14,188 bases of DNA from CAIPFQ01 sp035480615 (GCA_035480615.1 DATIHO010000112.1:1-14188), one strand, 5' to 3'. Counted from the stretch's first letter, positions 6,901 through 14,017 are shown. Translations and numbers: made by a program. The notes: a model not told the origin generated them from the sequence alone.

Positions 6901-8805
6901 CTATTGTGTTTTGCACTCCAGTGGATCAGGTGTAAACAATCTTTCGATCGCTGAGCCAAATTCCTCCTGAATCCAGTTGGAAATCTGATCTTTGCAATCA
7001 AAGACATACTGATCGTGGCAATTCCATAAAGAGCGAATACTGAGGTTTTTTGAGGATAAAATATTTTTTTTGTTTTCGAATCTTGCAATGAGCTTATAGG
7101 TTCCATTATGGAGACAAAATTCGTAAGGAGAGCGTCCGGCATTGTTCCGGGAAATGATCGCATAGGGCCAGCGCTCTTTGCTGAAAATCGATCTTCCTTC
7201 TAAAAAGGGTATGGTTTTGCCGCTTAAGTGATGGAGCAGGCTTGGGAAAACATCCATTTGAGATACAATTTTAGGAGGAGCGGCTTCTTTCCTTTGGCCA
7301 AATTTCATATAAAGAGGAATGTTGATTTGTTCATGAATCAAATGAGAGCCGTGGAAAAGATGTCCCCGTTCAAAAAATTCTTCCCCATGATCGCCGATGA
7401 CAATCACGATCGAGTTGTCTGAATCAGGCAGCATTTTAAGCGCCTCTCCAAATAAAAAATCGACATAATGTACGGAATTTCTATAACGATTTTTAATTTT
7501 TTCAATTTTATTACGAGATTGGAACATATTGAAATAATCGATGTCTTTGGAAATAGGAATGAATTTGGGTGGCCAATGTTTTGGCCAACTGTAATTAAAA
7601 TGGGTTGAGTCCCAAAAAAAAATCACTAACTGACCCTCTGTTAAATCGAGATTTTCCGATGCGTCCTGTTGCCATTGGGCGATTGTTTGAGCGTCGGTGT
7701 CAGCCGCGGATAGCGGAGGGGGATGGGGGAAAATATGACATGCATCGATCAAATGCATTCCTTTGCCAAATAAAAGCTCTTCCATGTTGTAGTATTTTAA
7801 TTGTGCGGAAGAATAGAGCCTGACTTTATAGCCCCATTTTTTTAAAAGTTGTATGGCAGGGCTGCCCATTTTCCAGCCCTGAAGTTGCACGGACTGCCAA
7901 AAGTAGGAAAACTGGGAATGGAAAATAGAGAACCAGGAAAGATGCGATCCATTTGCGTTGGATAAAGCTAAATCAAAATGATTCGATCCTTCCTTGAAGC
8001 GATGCAAATTGGGGGCGACATCAGCATTGATAAAATCTTCTCGAAGAGATTCGATAATGAACAAGTAAATGTTCGGTTTTTGAGCGAGCATCGTATGGTC
8101 TTGAGCAATCTCGGCTAAAATAACTTCTTCTCTTTTGGGAGAGGTCAAAGACGCGGGGATGGGATACCGGATCGTTTTGGGTTGTAGAAAGGTCCATTTC
8201 CAGGGAAGGGATTTAAGAAAAGAGGTATAGGAGTCGGGATGAAGGACTCTGGAAGCTGAAAATTCCCAGAAAAACAGAGCTGCTGGAATGCAAATGAAGG
8301 CTTGCAGGATCGATTCGGGCCGAAGATAAAAAAGACGCCAAGAGGAAAGGCGCATTGTCCAGGCATAGAAAGCGATGCCAATAAAAGGGAGCGCTGCAAA
8401 CACAAGAAAAAAAAGTGCCCAGATCCAAAGAGAGATCCCGGAAGCATCTAAAAGATAGAAAAAGTTATCCCAATTCTCATCTAGAACAAAGCTGAATGTT
8501 TCCCAAATTGACAGATCCAAAACCCGTTCTATACAAAAATCGAGGAGATGGAGGACAAGAAAAATAAAGGTAGCGCCAATAAAAACCATCGCTGCAAATG
8601 AACCGAGATAAAGACTTGCCGCCCAAGTAATGAAAAGAAAGCTCAAAGTTTCAAAAACCGCTTGACCTGTGGCATATAAGAAAAAAAACGTCCTCGATCC
8701 TGCAAGAGTGTCTTTAATAAAGATGCTGCTCGCCGAGGTCAAAAGCATGATCCCCAAAAATGCGCCAAAGTACAGATAATTCACTGTGATTTGCTTTTTC
8801 CCCAT
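6901..8805 (-). CDS. Membrane-anchored alkaline-phosphatase-superfamily protein (sulfatase/LtaS/YejM-like), paralogue 2
   Basis: 634 aa, same layout as the protein at 159-2051: helices about 8-32, 38-66, 70-90, 122-150 and 164-183, then the globular domain from about 243. Shared landmarks are NYLYF near the start, PNIYLFIIESLREDF (E252), SNANGSHLSWF (282-292), FFWDSTHFNYS (D399, H402), KNRYRNSVHYVD, GDHGEEFFERG (D472-H473) and FHGSHL (485 and 488). The presumed nucleophile is serine (S287) where paralogue 1 has threonine (T296), an unusual difference within a close pair. Metal-binding positions are kept, so activity is likely, but substrate and role are unknown. ATG start without a clear Shine-Dalgarno; only 29 bases separate it from the divergent HAD gene. 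The C-terminal 70 residues differ more from paralogue 1 than the catalytic core does. Confidence 0.86.
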   Translation of the reverse strand: MGKKQITVNYLYFGAFLGIMLLTSASSIFIKDTLAGSRTFFFLYATGQAVFETLSFLFITWAASLYLGSFAAMVFIGATFIFLVLHLLDFCIERVLDLSIWETFSFVLDENWDNFFYLLDASGISLWIWALFFLVFAALPFIGIAFYAWTMRLSSWRLFYLRPESILQAFICIPAALFFWEFSASRVLHPDSYTSFLKSLPWKWTFLQPKTIRYPIPASLTSPKREEVILAEIAQDHTMLAQKPNIYLFIIESLREDFINADVAPNLHRFKEGSNHFDLALSNANGSHLSWFSIFHSQFSYFWQSVQLQGWKMGSPAIQLLKKWGYKVRLYSSAQLKYYNMEELLFGKGMHLIDACHIFPHPPPLSAADTDAQTIAQWQQDASENLDLTEGQLVIFFWDSTHFNYSWPKHWPPKFIPISKDIDYFNMFQSRNKIEKIKNRYRNSVHYVDFLFGEALKMLPDSDNSIVIVIGDHGEEFFERGHLFHGSHLIHEQINIPLYMKFGQRKEAAPPKIVSQMDVFPSLLHHLSGKTIPFLEGRSIFSKERWPYAIISRNNAGRSPYEFCLHNGTYKLIARFENKKNILSSKNLSIRSLWNCHDQYVFDCKDQISNWIQEEFGSAIERLFTPDPLECKTQ

Positions 8806-8834
8806 AATTTTACTATAATATCTTCGGTTTAAAA

Positions 8835-9515
8835 ATGAACTGGATCCATAGTTTTCAGCTATTTCTTTTCGACTTTGACGGCTTGCTCGTCGATACGGAA
8901 GGGCTGCATTTTGCAGCGTATGTAAATATGTTAGCTCGCCGCGGGGTCAAACTGGATTGGTCGTTCGCGCAGTTTTGCGCTGTAGCTCATTTGAATAGTC
9001 ATACGGCGATCCGCGATGAGATCTATTCCCAGTTTCCTGATTTGGATCCTGATTGGGAGCAGCTTTACGCTGAAAAAAAACAGACCTACCTGGATTTGCT
9101 GAGCTCTGGAAAACTTCACCTGATGCCGGGGGTGGAACCTTTGTTAAGCGCATTGCAGCAAGCAAATATCCGGCGCTGTGTCGTTACTCATTCTCCTTTG
9201 GAGCAGATTCAACGGATCCAAAACCAGCTTCCTATTTTAAAGACCATCCCAAAATGGGTGACTCGTGAAGACTATGAAAAACCAAAACCCGATCCCGAAT
9301 GCTATTTAAGGGCAATTCAACTGTTTGGACAGAGCGGAGATCGAATCATTGGATTTGAGGATAGCCTACGAGGATTGCAGGCTTTGCGGGGAACGCCCGC
9401 GCTTCCTGTCTTAATCTGCTCATCTCATCATCCGCTTCTAGAAATCGCGGTCACGGGAAATGTCATTCATTTTGAAAGTCTTGAACAGATTAATAATTCA
9501 CTTTCATTAAAATAA
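8835..9515 (+). CDS. HAD-superfamily hydrolase, beta-phosphoglucomutase/phosphatase-like subfamily
   Basis: 226 aa, normal for HAD subfamily IA. Motif I is FDFDGLLVDTE (D13 nucleophile, D15 acid/base), motif II VVTHSP (116-121), motif III the lysine in YEKPKPDPE (147-155; K149 or K151), and motif IV GFEDSLRG (173-180; E175/D176 bind magnesium). A helical cap lies between motifs I and II (about 20-95). Such enzymes dephosphorylate small phosphorylated sugars or nucleotides, or act as sugar-phosphate mutases; the substrate cannot be read from sequence. Motif I begins only 12 residues in, as usual, so the ATG is a good start although no Shine-Dalgarno is visible. It diverges from the sulfatase-like gene and its last 26 bases overlap the end of truA on the other strand. 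Confidence 0.88.
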   Translation: MNWIHSFQLFLFDFDGLLVDTEGLHFAAYVNMLARRGVKLDWSFAQFCAVAHLNSHTAIRDEIYSQFPDLDPDWEQLYAEKKQTYLDLLSSGKLHLMPGVEPLLSALQQANIRRCVVTHSPLEQIQRIQNQLPILKTIPKWVTREDYEKPKPDPECYLRAIQLFGQSGDRIIGFEDSLRGLQALRGTPALPVLICSSHHPLLEIAVTGNVIHFESLEQINNSLSLK

Positions 9516-10260
9516 GTCCTTGAGGAGGGGCGGCGGCGCTTGCTTGGCAACGATTTTTGGCAGAAAAAATAGCGCGCACGTCTTTTGGCTCGATTTTTCC
9601 GGCGCCGATGTCGAGTAAAACGCCCATGATATTACGGACCATTTTATAAAGAAACCCATTCCCTTCAAATGCAAGAAGGGCTCCCCCTTTTTGCTCAGCC
9701 CCTTTTTGCTCAGCCCCTTTTTGCTCAGTAAGAGTGAGGCTGTATAAAGTCCGAATGGAGTTTCTTGATGCGCTCCCCTGATTTGATTCGTTGGCAAATG
9801 AGAGGAAATCGTGTGTCCCAAGAAAATAGGGGATGGCATTGGCAATGCGATTGAGATCGCATGGACCGAAAACCTGGGTAGCATAGTGTCGTTTGAATGG
9901 ATCCATCACAGGACAAAGATGCAAGTGGTAATGGTAGATTTTTGATTTTGCACTATAGCGAGCGTGAAAATCCGGATCTGCCGGTTCCACTTGCAGAATG
10001 CGGATGTCTAGGGGCAAAAGCGCGTTGAGAGAGAGTTTAAGGCGCTTTGGTATTATGGGTTGAGATGTGTCAAAATGGGCTGTTTGTCCTCTTGCGTGGA
10101 CGCCGGCATCAGTGCGTCCTGATCCCGTAAGAGAAATAGGCGCGCGCAGGAGTGTCGCCAAGGCTTTTTGAATCAGCGGTTGAATGGTCATGGCATTCGG
10201 CTGCGCTTGCCAACCTGAATAAGCTGTGCCATCGTAAGCAATCGTCAGTTTATAGCGCAT
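9490..10260 (-). CDS. truA: tRNA pseudouridine(38-40) synthase TruA
   Basis: 256 aa, usual length. TruA isomerises uridines 38-40 in the anticodon stem of many tRNAs. The opening YDGTAYSGWQAQPN (9-22) and the catalytic-aspartate motif GSGRTDAGVHARGQ (46-59, D51) are diagnostic; YHYHL (109-113) and FEGNGFLYKMVRNI (198-211) are further family blocks. A perfect triple tandem repeat of 15 bases gives (T/A)EQKG three times at residues 178-192, in a region that should be a surface loop. The reading frame is kept. ATG start without an obvious Shine-Dalgarno. Its 3' end overlaps the HAD gene tail to tail. A terminator separates it from the upstream SWIB gene, so it probably has its own promoter. Confidence 0.95.
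   Translation of the reverse strand: MRYKLTIAYDGTAYSGWQAQPNAMTIQPLIQKALATLLRAPISLTGSGRTDAGVHARGQTAHFDTSQPIIPKRLKLSLNALLPLDIRILQVEPADPDFHARYSAKSKIYHYHLHLCPVMDPFKRHYATQVFGPCDLNRIANAIPYFLGTHDFLSFANESNQGSASRNSIRTLYSLTLTEQKGAEQKGAEQKGGALLAFEGNGFLYKMVRNIMGVLLDIGAGKIEPKDVRAIFSAKNRCQASAAAPPQGLILMKVNY
9684..9728. repeat. Three perfect 15-bp tandem repeats within truA
   Basis: The unit cccctttttgctcag occurs three times without interruption or mismatch at 9684-9698, 9699-9713 and 9714-9728. On the coding strand it encodes EQKG plus one variable residue. Because the unit is a multiple of three, copy-number changes would not break the frame. Confidence 0.95.
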
Positions 10261-10295
10261 ATTTTAAATTTTTTTTTTACAATATACAAAAAAGA

Positions 10296-10324
10296 AAAAT
10301 CCCGAGTTATAGGCTCGGGATTTT
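10296..10324 (-). terminator. Rho-independent terminator downstream of the SWIB gene
   Basis: A perfect 11-bp stem, 10296-10306 (aaaatcccgag) with 10314-10324 (ctcgggatttt), and a 7-base loop. Read on the minus strand the GC-rich stem is followed by atttttctttttt, a good U-tract, 16 bases after the SWIB stop codon. It lies between SWIB and truA. Confidence 0.88.
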
Positions 10325-10340
10325 AACAGAAACGAAGATC

Positions 10341-10598
10341 TTAAGAAAGATGATTGTTGACCAGTTTAGTCATTTCAAACATATTAACCGCTTCATTTCC
10401 GCCAAATACTTTTTGAAGGTTGTCATCAGGCTTGATATTTTTTTTGTTTTTCGGATCTTGCAATTTATGTTTCTTAATGTAATCCCAAAGTTTTTTGGTA
10501 ACTTCAGTGCGCGGCATAGGACCCTTGCCTACAACGGCAGCCAACTGTTTACTCGGTGTCATTGGCTGCATGAACTTATTTTTTTGTTTCGTTGCCAT
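10341..10598 (-). CDS. Stand-alone SWIB-domain protein
   Basis: 85 aa, almost entirely one SWIB/MDM2 domain (about 10-83). Recognisable parts are KFMQPMTPSKQLAAVVG, MPRTEVTKKLWDYIKKHKLQD and KVFGGNEAVNMFEMTKLVNNHL. SWIB domains occur in eukaryotic chromatin-remodelling complexes; among bacteria they are characteristic of Chlamydiae, as a small protein like this one and as a tail on topoisomerase I. A role in chromatin or DNA condensation during the developmental cycle has been proposed, but the activity is unproven. The basic N-terminus (MATKQKNK) fits nucleic-acid contact. The start is fixed by an AGGAG ribosome-binding site six bases upstream (10605-10609 on this strand). A strong terminator follows, so it is probably a single-gene transcript. 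Confidence 0.93.
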   Translation of the reverse strand: MATKQKNKFMQPMTPSKQLAAVVGKGPMPRTEVTKKLWDYIKKHKLQDPKNKKNIKPDDNLQKVFGGNEAVNMFEMTKLVNNHLS

Positions 10599-10881
10599 TT
10601 TTTACTCCTTTACAAAGGCTTGAATGTTTTCAGTGGTTACAACAGTGATTCTCATGCTTAAAGTAACCTTTTATCTTCTGGAGATTTTTCTAGTCAAAAG
10701 AATTCGAGAGCCGGATGAAATTTCCTGAATTGGATATCCCCCTGCGGGCCTTTAGAAGCGGAAGTTTCGTACAGCTTCTGAGAGACTGTCTACAAAGTTA
10801 TTTATGATATTTGGTATCAGGGCGATTGGTATAAATCGCCCTGCCTGACCATCCTGCTATTTTTTTCCTTTCATCGCCGAA
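10599..10881. other. Intergenic region with a 10-bp hairpin
   Basis: No gene is seen here. It holds the SWIB ribosome-binding site at one end. The hairpin 10818-10827 / 10834-10843 (cagggcgatt with aatcgccctg, 6-base loop) directly follows atttggtat (10809-10817). It lacks an adjoining U-tract on the minus strand, so it is not called a terminator for the gene ending at 10882. The stretch ctgagagactgtcta (about 10778-10792) resembles sequences near 6841 and 11409 and may be a remnant of a mobile element. Confidence 0.4.
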
Positions 10882-11244
10882 TCAGGTTTTTAATGCAGCG
10901 TGTAATGTATCAAGCTTTTCTCCCAAATCCCGTAAACTTTTCTGAGTTGATTCCGCACCCAGGTTTTTTAAAAAGAGGGGTGCAATGCGCAAAAAGCAAA
11001 TATTGAGTGTCTTAAATTGTTCATCCGTCATATTTGGCCATTTTTCTTTACATATTTTTTTACACGACTCTTCATCTGAAGAAATCCATTCATGAGCTTT
11101 TGAAAAATTGTGCCACACGTTTCCCTTGAAGAATTCTCCTTTCGCATCTTGAGATGGCGGATAGTGTAAAAATGGAGTGAAACTAGGTAAAAAACTATCC
11201 AATTTGGTATCCGTAAGGCATTGAACCTTAGTGGAGTAGATCAT
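10882..11244 (-). CDS. Hypothetical 120-aa protein
   Basis: Family not recognised. The protein has no signal peptide or membrane helix. The middle (about 48-72) is charged, with SSDEESCKKICKEKWPNMTDEQ, and the C-terminal part (about 76-118) looks helical and amphipathic (CFLRIAPLFLKNLG, then QKSLRDLGEKLDTLHAAL). Four cysteines are scattered (C9, C61, C65, C83). There is no convincing Shine-Dalgarno before the ATG, and a single repeat arm lies just upstream, so the 5' end could be disturbed or the gene could be a remnant. It is kept because it is the longest frame here, has believable composition, and fills otherwise empty space. Confidence 0.5.
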   Translation of the reverse strand: MIYSTKVQCLTDTKLDSFLPSFTPFLHYPPSQDAKGEFFKGNVWHNFSKAHEWISSDEESCKKICKEKWPNMTDEQFKTLNICFLRIAPLFLKNLGAESTQKSLRDLGEKLDTLHAALKT

Positions 11245-11289
11245 GAAGAGCGTATATCAATGAGTGATAAAGACTTATCTCGATATTAG

Positions 11290-11360
11290 CCCCTTTTCAA
11301 GAATCGATTTTCGGCGCTTTGAACCTGTCCAAAGGCCAACTTTTGAATCACTTCGGGTAT
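11290..11360. repeat. Palindromic element, copy 3: one arm only
   Basis: This 71-base stretch matches the right arm of the element at 6-172 almost base for base, from ccccttttcaagaatcgatt through tcggcgctttgaacctgtcc and aaaggccaac to the tip cttcgggtat. The opposite arm is absent, so no long hairpin can form. It sits upstream of both the 120-aa orphan and the pyrophosphorylase gene. Confidence 0.85.
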
Positions 11361-11408
11361 CTATTACCAGAAGTTCAGGTTAGAAAATTATTTCCTGGAT
11401 TTGGTATA

Positions 11409-11442
11409 AGAGACTGTTGTCGAATTAGAGACAACAGTCTCT
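11409..11442. promoter_or_regulatory. Perfect 13-bp hairpin in the leader of the pyrophosphorylase gene
   Basis: The arms agagactgttgtc (11409-11421) and gacaacagtctct (11430-11442) are perfectly complementary around an 8-base loop. The hairpin ends 21 bases before the ATG at 11464. It has no U-tract on either strand, so it does not look like an intrinsic terminator. A transcript starting upstream would carry it in its 5' leader. It could equally be a mobile-element scar. Confidence 0.55.
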
Positions 11443-11463
11443 AAAGTCCAGTTTAAAAGTGAC

Positions 11464-13593
11464 ATGAGAAAGACGCTACCGATTTTAAGTGAAAAATTGC
11501 GAATTGCCCCTTCCCTCAGCGAAAAGATCGCTCTTCTGGACTCTTTTCCAAGAGTCCAGAAATATCTGCAAAAAACGCCTAAATTATCCGCCCTTTTAAA
11601 GGCAATGTCTCCCGAAATGCAGTCCGTTGCAAAACAATTGATTGCAATTGGTCAAATGGACCGTCTGGTTGGCACAGAGCCGATTGAAATAAAAGCCTTG
11701 AGCGTTTTGCTTCAAAAAATGGCGGCGGTAGATTCTTTTTATAAAGAGATTGGAGGGATCGTAGGGTATCAAGCCAAAATCTTGGAGTTTTTAAAGAGGC
11801 GCTCTTGTGGAAAACAGCCCAATATCGTTGCATTCCATGCGCCCGATTTTATTGATATTTCTGAAGAGACGGAGCTTGTTTTGGAAGCGATTTATTTGGG
11901 GTTGAAATTCTTACCCGAAATCGCTGAAATGTATCCTCTCGCCGGAGCGGCAGACAGGCTCCATTTGGTTGATGCGGAAACAGGAGGAGAATTGCCGGCG
12001 GCCAAACTCAATTATTCCGGCAGAACTCTATTTGAAGGGTTGATTCGCGATTTACAAGCGCGAGAATTTCTTTATTTCAAGATTTTTGGCAAACAAATCG
12101 AGGTTCCCCTTGCCATCATGACGTCTGAAGAAAAAGAGAATCATCGCCATGTGCTGGAAATTTGCAATGAATACAAATGGTTTGGGAGAAACAAGGAGTC
12201 TTTTCGGTTTTTTATGCAACCTCTGGTGCCGGCTGTCAATCATGATGGCGATTGGCATCTTTTAGGCCCATTTTATCCTCTTTTAAAACCGGGTGGTCAT
12301 GGAGCTATATGGAAACTTGCCCGCGATGAGGGTGTTTTTCTTTGGTTGGAGGAGCTTTCTCGAAAAAAGGCACTGATCCGGCAAATCAATAATCCCATCG
12401 CGGGCCTCGATTATGGACTTTTGGCATTTAGCGGCCTTGGGATGAAAACACAGGGAGCATTTGGCTTTGCCTCTTGCTCGCGCCTGTTGCAAGCGGCAGA
12501 GGGAGTAAACGTCGTAATCGAGAAAAAAAACGGGGATGTTGTTTTGACCAATATCGAATACTGTGATTTTGCGAAATACGGTATCGAAGACCGTCCCTTA
12601 AAAGAAGGGGAGCCTTACTCTCAATTCTCGTCAAATACGAATATTTTATTTGTCGACCTCAAGTCAGTGGAAAACGCAGTGCAAGAGTGCCCTTTTCCCG
12701 GACTCCTTATCAATCTCAAAAATGCAAACTTTGAAATGCTTTCCGGTGAAAAAAAACAGGGGCTTTTAGCGCGGCTTGAATCAACGATGCAAAATATTGC
12801 AGATGTTTTTGTAGAAAAAGAGAAAACAAACAAGACATTTGTGACCTATAATCATCGCCATAAAACCATTTCAACGGCGAAAAAAGCCTATATTCCGGGA
12901 GGGCCGGTGCAAGAAACCCCTGAAGAATGTTTTTATGTGCAGCTGCAATCTGCGAGGAAGCTGCTAGCGGGCCTTTGTCAATTTCATTTGCCATCGCCTC
13001 GCTCTCTTTTAGAATATCTGCAACAGGGGCCCGATATTCTTTTCCTTTATCATCCTGCATTGGGGCCCCTTTATTCATTGATCGCTCAAAAGGTGTTTAA
13101 AGGAAGCCTTTCTCTGGGAGCGGAAATGCAGCTTGAATTGGCTGATGCGAAAATCACAAATCTGCATTTGGAGGGAAGTCTTGTAGTTTGGGCTGATCAG
13201 CCGTTAGGCCATTTCGATAAAAAAGGAATGCTTCGGTTTTCACATCAAACGGGAAGGTGCATGCTTCATAACGTCAAAGTAAAAAATCGGGGAGTGGATT
13301 GGGCAATGAGCGCGCCTTTTTGGAAAAACCGAATGACTCGTTTCGAAAGCTTGAAAATCCATTTAAATGGATTTTCTGAATTTGTAGCGGAAAATGTCGT
13401 GTTTGAAGGGAATTTTCATTTTGATGTTCCGGATGGAATGAGGATGAAAGTAAAAATGGAGAAAGGAAAACTTGTCATTGTGGAAGAGAAGCTGGAAATA
13501 GCCTCTTTTTGGCGCTACCAATGGAGAGCAAGCAAAGGAATTGTTTTATCCAAAAAAGAACAGCCAGGCTCTTCCGTTTTCCTAAGAAATTGA
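11464..13593 (+). CDS. UDP-sugar pyrophosphorylase (UTP-glucose-1-phosphate uridylyltransferase), plastid UGP3-like
   Basis: 709 aa, longer than typical UDPGP enzymes because of an N-terminal helical region (about 1-115) and a C-terminal beta-rich region (about 540-680). Expected reaction: UTP + glucose-1-phosphate to UDP-glucose + PPi. The nucleotide-binding loop is LAGAADRLHLVD (159-170), a variant of the usual LAGGxGTRLG. Other blocks are GRTLFEGLIRDLQAREFLYF (186-205), FMQPLVPAV (250-258), KPGGHGAIWKL (275-285), RQINNPIAG (306-314), GVNVVIEKK (347-355) and SNTNILFVDL (390-399). From memory these, and C-terminal stretches such as HPALGPL and NVKVKNRGVDW, closely follow plant UGP3, the plastid enzyme for sulfolipid synthesis. 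No Shine-Dalgarno is evident before the ATG, and hairpins occupy the leader and early codons. The UDP-glucose could serve glycogen, LPS or glycolipid routes; specificity is unproven. Confidence 0.88.
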   Translation: MRKTLPILSEKLRIAPSLSEKIALLDSFPRVQKYLQKTPKLSALLKAMSPEMQSVAKQLIAIGQMDRLVGTEPIEIKALSVLLQKMAAVDSFYKEIGGIVGYQAKILEFLKRRSCGKQPNIVAFHAPDFIDISEETELVLEAIYLGLKFLPEIAEMYPLAGAADRLHLVDAETGGELPAAKLNYSGRTLFEGLIRDLQAREFLYFKIFGKQIEVPLAIMTSEEKENHRHVLEICNEYKWFGRNKESFRFFMQPLVPAVNHDGDWHLLGPFYPLLKPGGHGAIWKLARDEGVFLWLEELSRKKALIRQINNPIAGLDYGLLAFSGLGMKTQGAFGFASCSRLLQAAEGVNVVIEKKNGDVVLTNIEYCDFAKYGIEDRPLKEGEPYSQFSSNTNILFVDLKSVENAVQECPFPGLLINLKNANFEMLSGEKKQGLLARLESTMQNIADVFVEKEKTNKTFVTYNHRHKTISTAKKAYIPGGPVQETPEECFYVQLQSARKLLAGLCQFHLPSPRSLLEYLQQGPDILFLYHPALGPLYSLIAQKVFKGSLSLGAEMQLELADAKITNLHLEGSLVVWADQPLGHFDKKGMLRFSHQTGRCMLHNVKVKNRGVDWAMSAPFWKNRMTRFESLKIHLNGFSEFVAENVVFEGNFHFDVPDGMRMKVKMEKGKLVIVEEKLEIASFWRYQWRASKGIVLSKKEQPGSSVFLRN
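11535..11560 (+). promoter_or_regulatory. 11-bp hairpin inside early codons of the pyrophosphorylase gene
   Basis: tctggactctt (11535-11545) and aagagtccaga (11550-11560) pair perfectly around a 4-base loop, covering about codons 24-33. The segment ctggact (11536-11542) is also complementary to agtccag at 11445-11451, upstream of the start codon, so two exclusive pairings are possible. Function is inferred only. Confidence 0.35.
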
Positions 13594-13624
13594 GCAACAG
13601 ATAACTTCATATCTGAGCTGCGTG

Positions 13625-13679
13625 AAAGCGCCGAAAATCGATTTTCGGCGCTTTGAACCTGCCCAAAAGCCAATTTTTC
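13625..13679. repeat. Palindromic element, copy 4: collapsed core between convergent genes
   Basis: 13625-13654 is a perfect 30-bp palindrome (aaagcgccgaaaatc and its complement) with no spacer. It is followed by gaacctgcccaaaagccaat, matching the outer arm of the element at 6-172. The inner ttcttgaaaaggggg part and apex are missing, as if deleted at the symmetric atcgat. It lies between two genes ending head-on (13593 and 13680) and could form a hairpin in both transcripts, but no clear U-tract follows. Confidence 0.8.
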
Positions 13680-13985
13680 TTAGCTGTTTGTGTACTCTTT
13701 GTTGAGGACGTACGCAATTCCCGCAACAAAAATGGCGCCAAACGCTGCGGATATTGCAAGTTGTGGATTTGCTTGTATGCAATTCATCCCTTGAATTGAG
13801 GCATGTTGCATATAGGCAAAAGCTTGAAAAGCTGCCCGATGCACCATTTGAAAAACATTTTGTGCAACACGAGCTGCTTTTTCAGCTCCAAGAGATATGG
13901 ATATTCCAACAGATTTTGCGGAATCGGCAATCCACGCATATGTTGTCGTTGCCATGGTGCTTGTTGTTTGGGCGATTGATGTCAT
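13680..13985 (-). CDS. Small protein of unknown function with one C-terminal membrane helix
   Basis: 101 aa; family not recognised. The N-terminal 70 residues are Ala/Ser/Thr rich and could form amphipathic helices (SAKSVGISISLGAEKAARVA, then FQMVHRAAFQAFAYMQ). A hydrophobic helix at about 76-94 (LAISAAFGAIFVAGIAYVL) is followed by a short polar tail, which suggests a tail-anchored membrane protein. There is no N-terminal signal peptide. The start is well supported: a perfect AGGAGG lies six bases upstream (13992-13997 on this strand) behind a good promoter. Such expression signals are stronger than those of its neighbours. In Chlamydiae, small secreted proteins with hydrophobic segments often go to the inclusion membrane, but the usual bilobed hydrophobic hairpin is not seen here. 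Confidence 0.75.
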   Translation of the reverse strand: MTSIAQTTSTMATTTYAWIADSAKSVGISISLGAEKAARVAQNVFQMVHRAAFQAFAYMQHASIQGMNCIQANPQLAISAAFGAIFVAGIAYVLNKEYTNS

Positions 13986-14017
13986 GTGTAACCTCCTAAT
14001 GGTTATGAAAGAGGTCT

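Noticed and set aside
9684..9728. Possible CRISPR array or frameshifting repeat in truA
   Set aside because: Units are adjacent without spacers and 15 bases long, so it is an in-frame tandem repeat.
10152..10661. 169-aa forward frame across the SWIB gene
   Set aside because: It is antisense to a well-recognised SWIB domain and to the start of truA, and runs through the terminator.
10754..10800. Insertion-sequence end (ctgagagactgtctacaaag)
   Set aside because: It resembles transposon termini and short stretches near 6841 and 14074, but no transposase, paired end or target duplication can be shown here.
11409..11442. Intrinsic terminator upstream of the pyrophosphorylase
   Set aside because: The stem is perfect but no U-tract follows on either strand, and no gene ends nearby.
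13582..13782. 66-aa reverse frame after the pyrophosphorylase
   Set aside because: It reads through the palindromic repeat and overlaps the 101-aa gene, which has clear expression signals; its similarity to the frame at 5-220 is due to the shared repeat.
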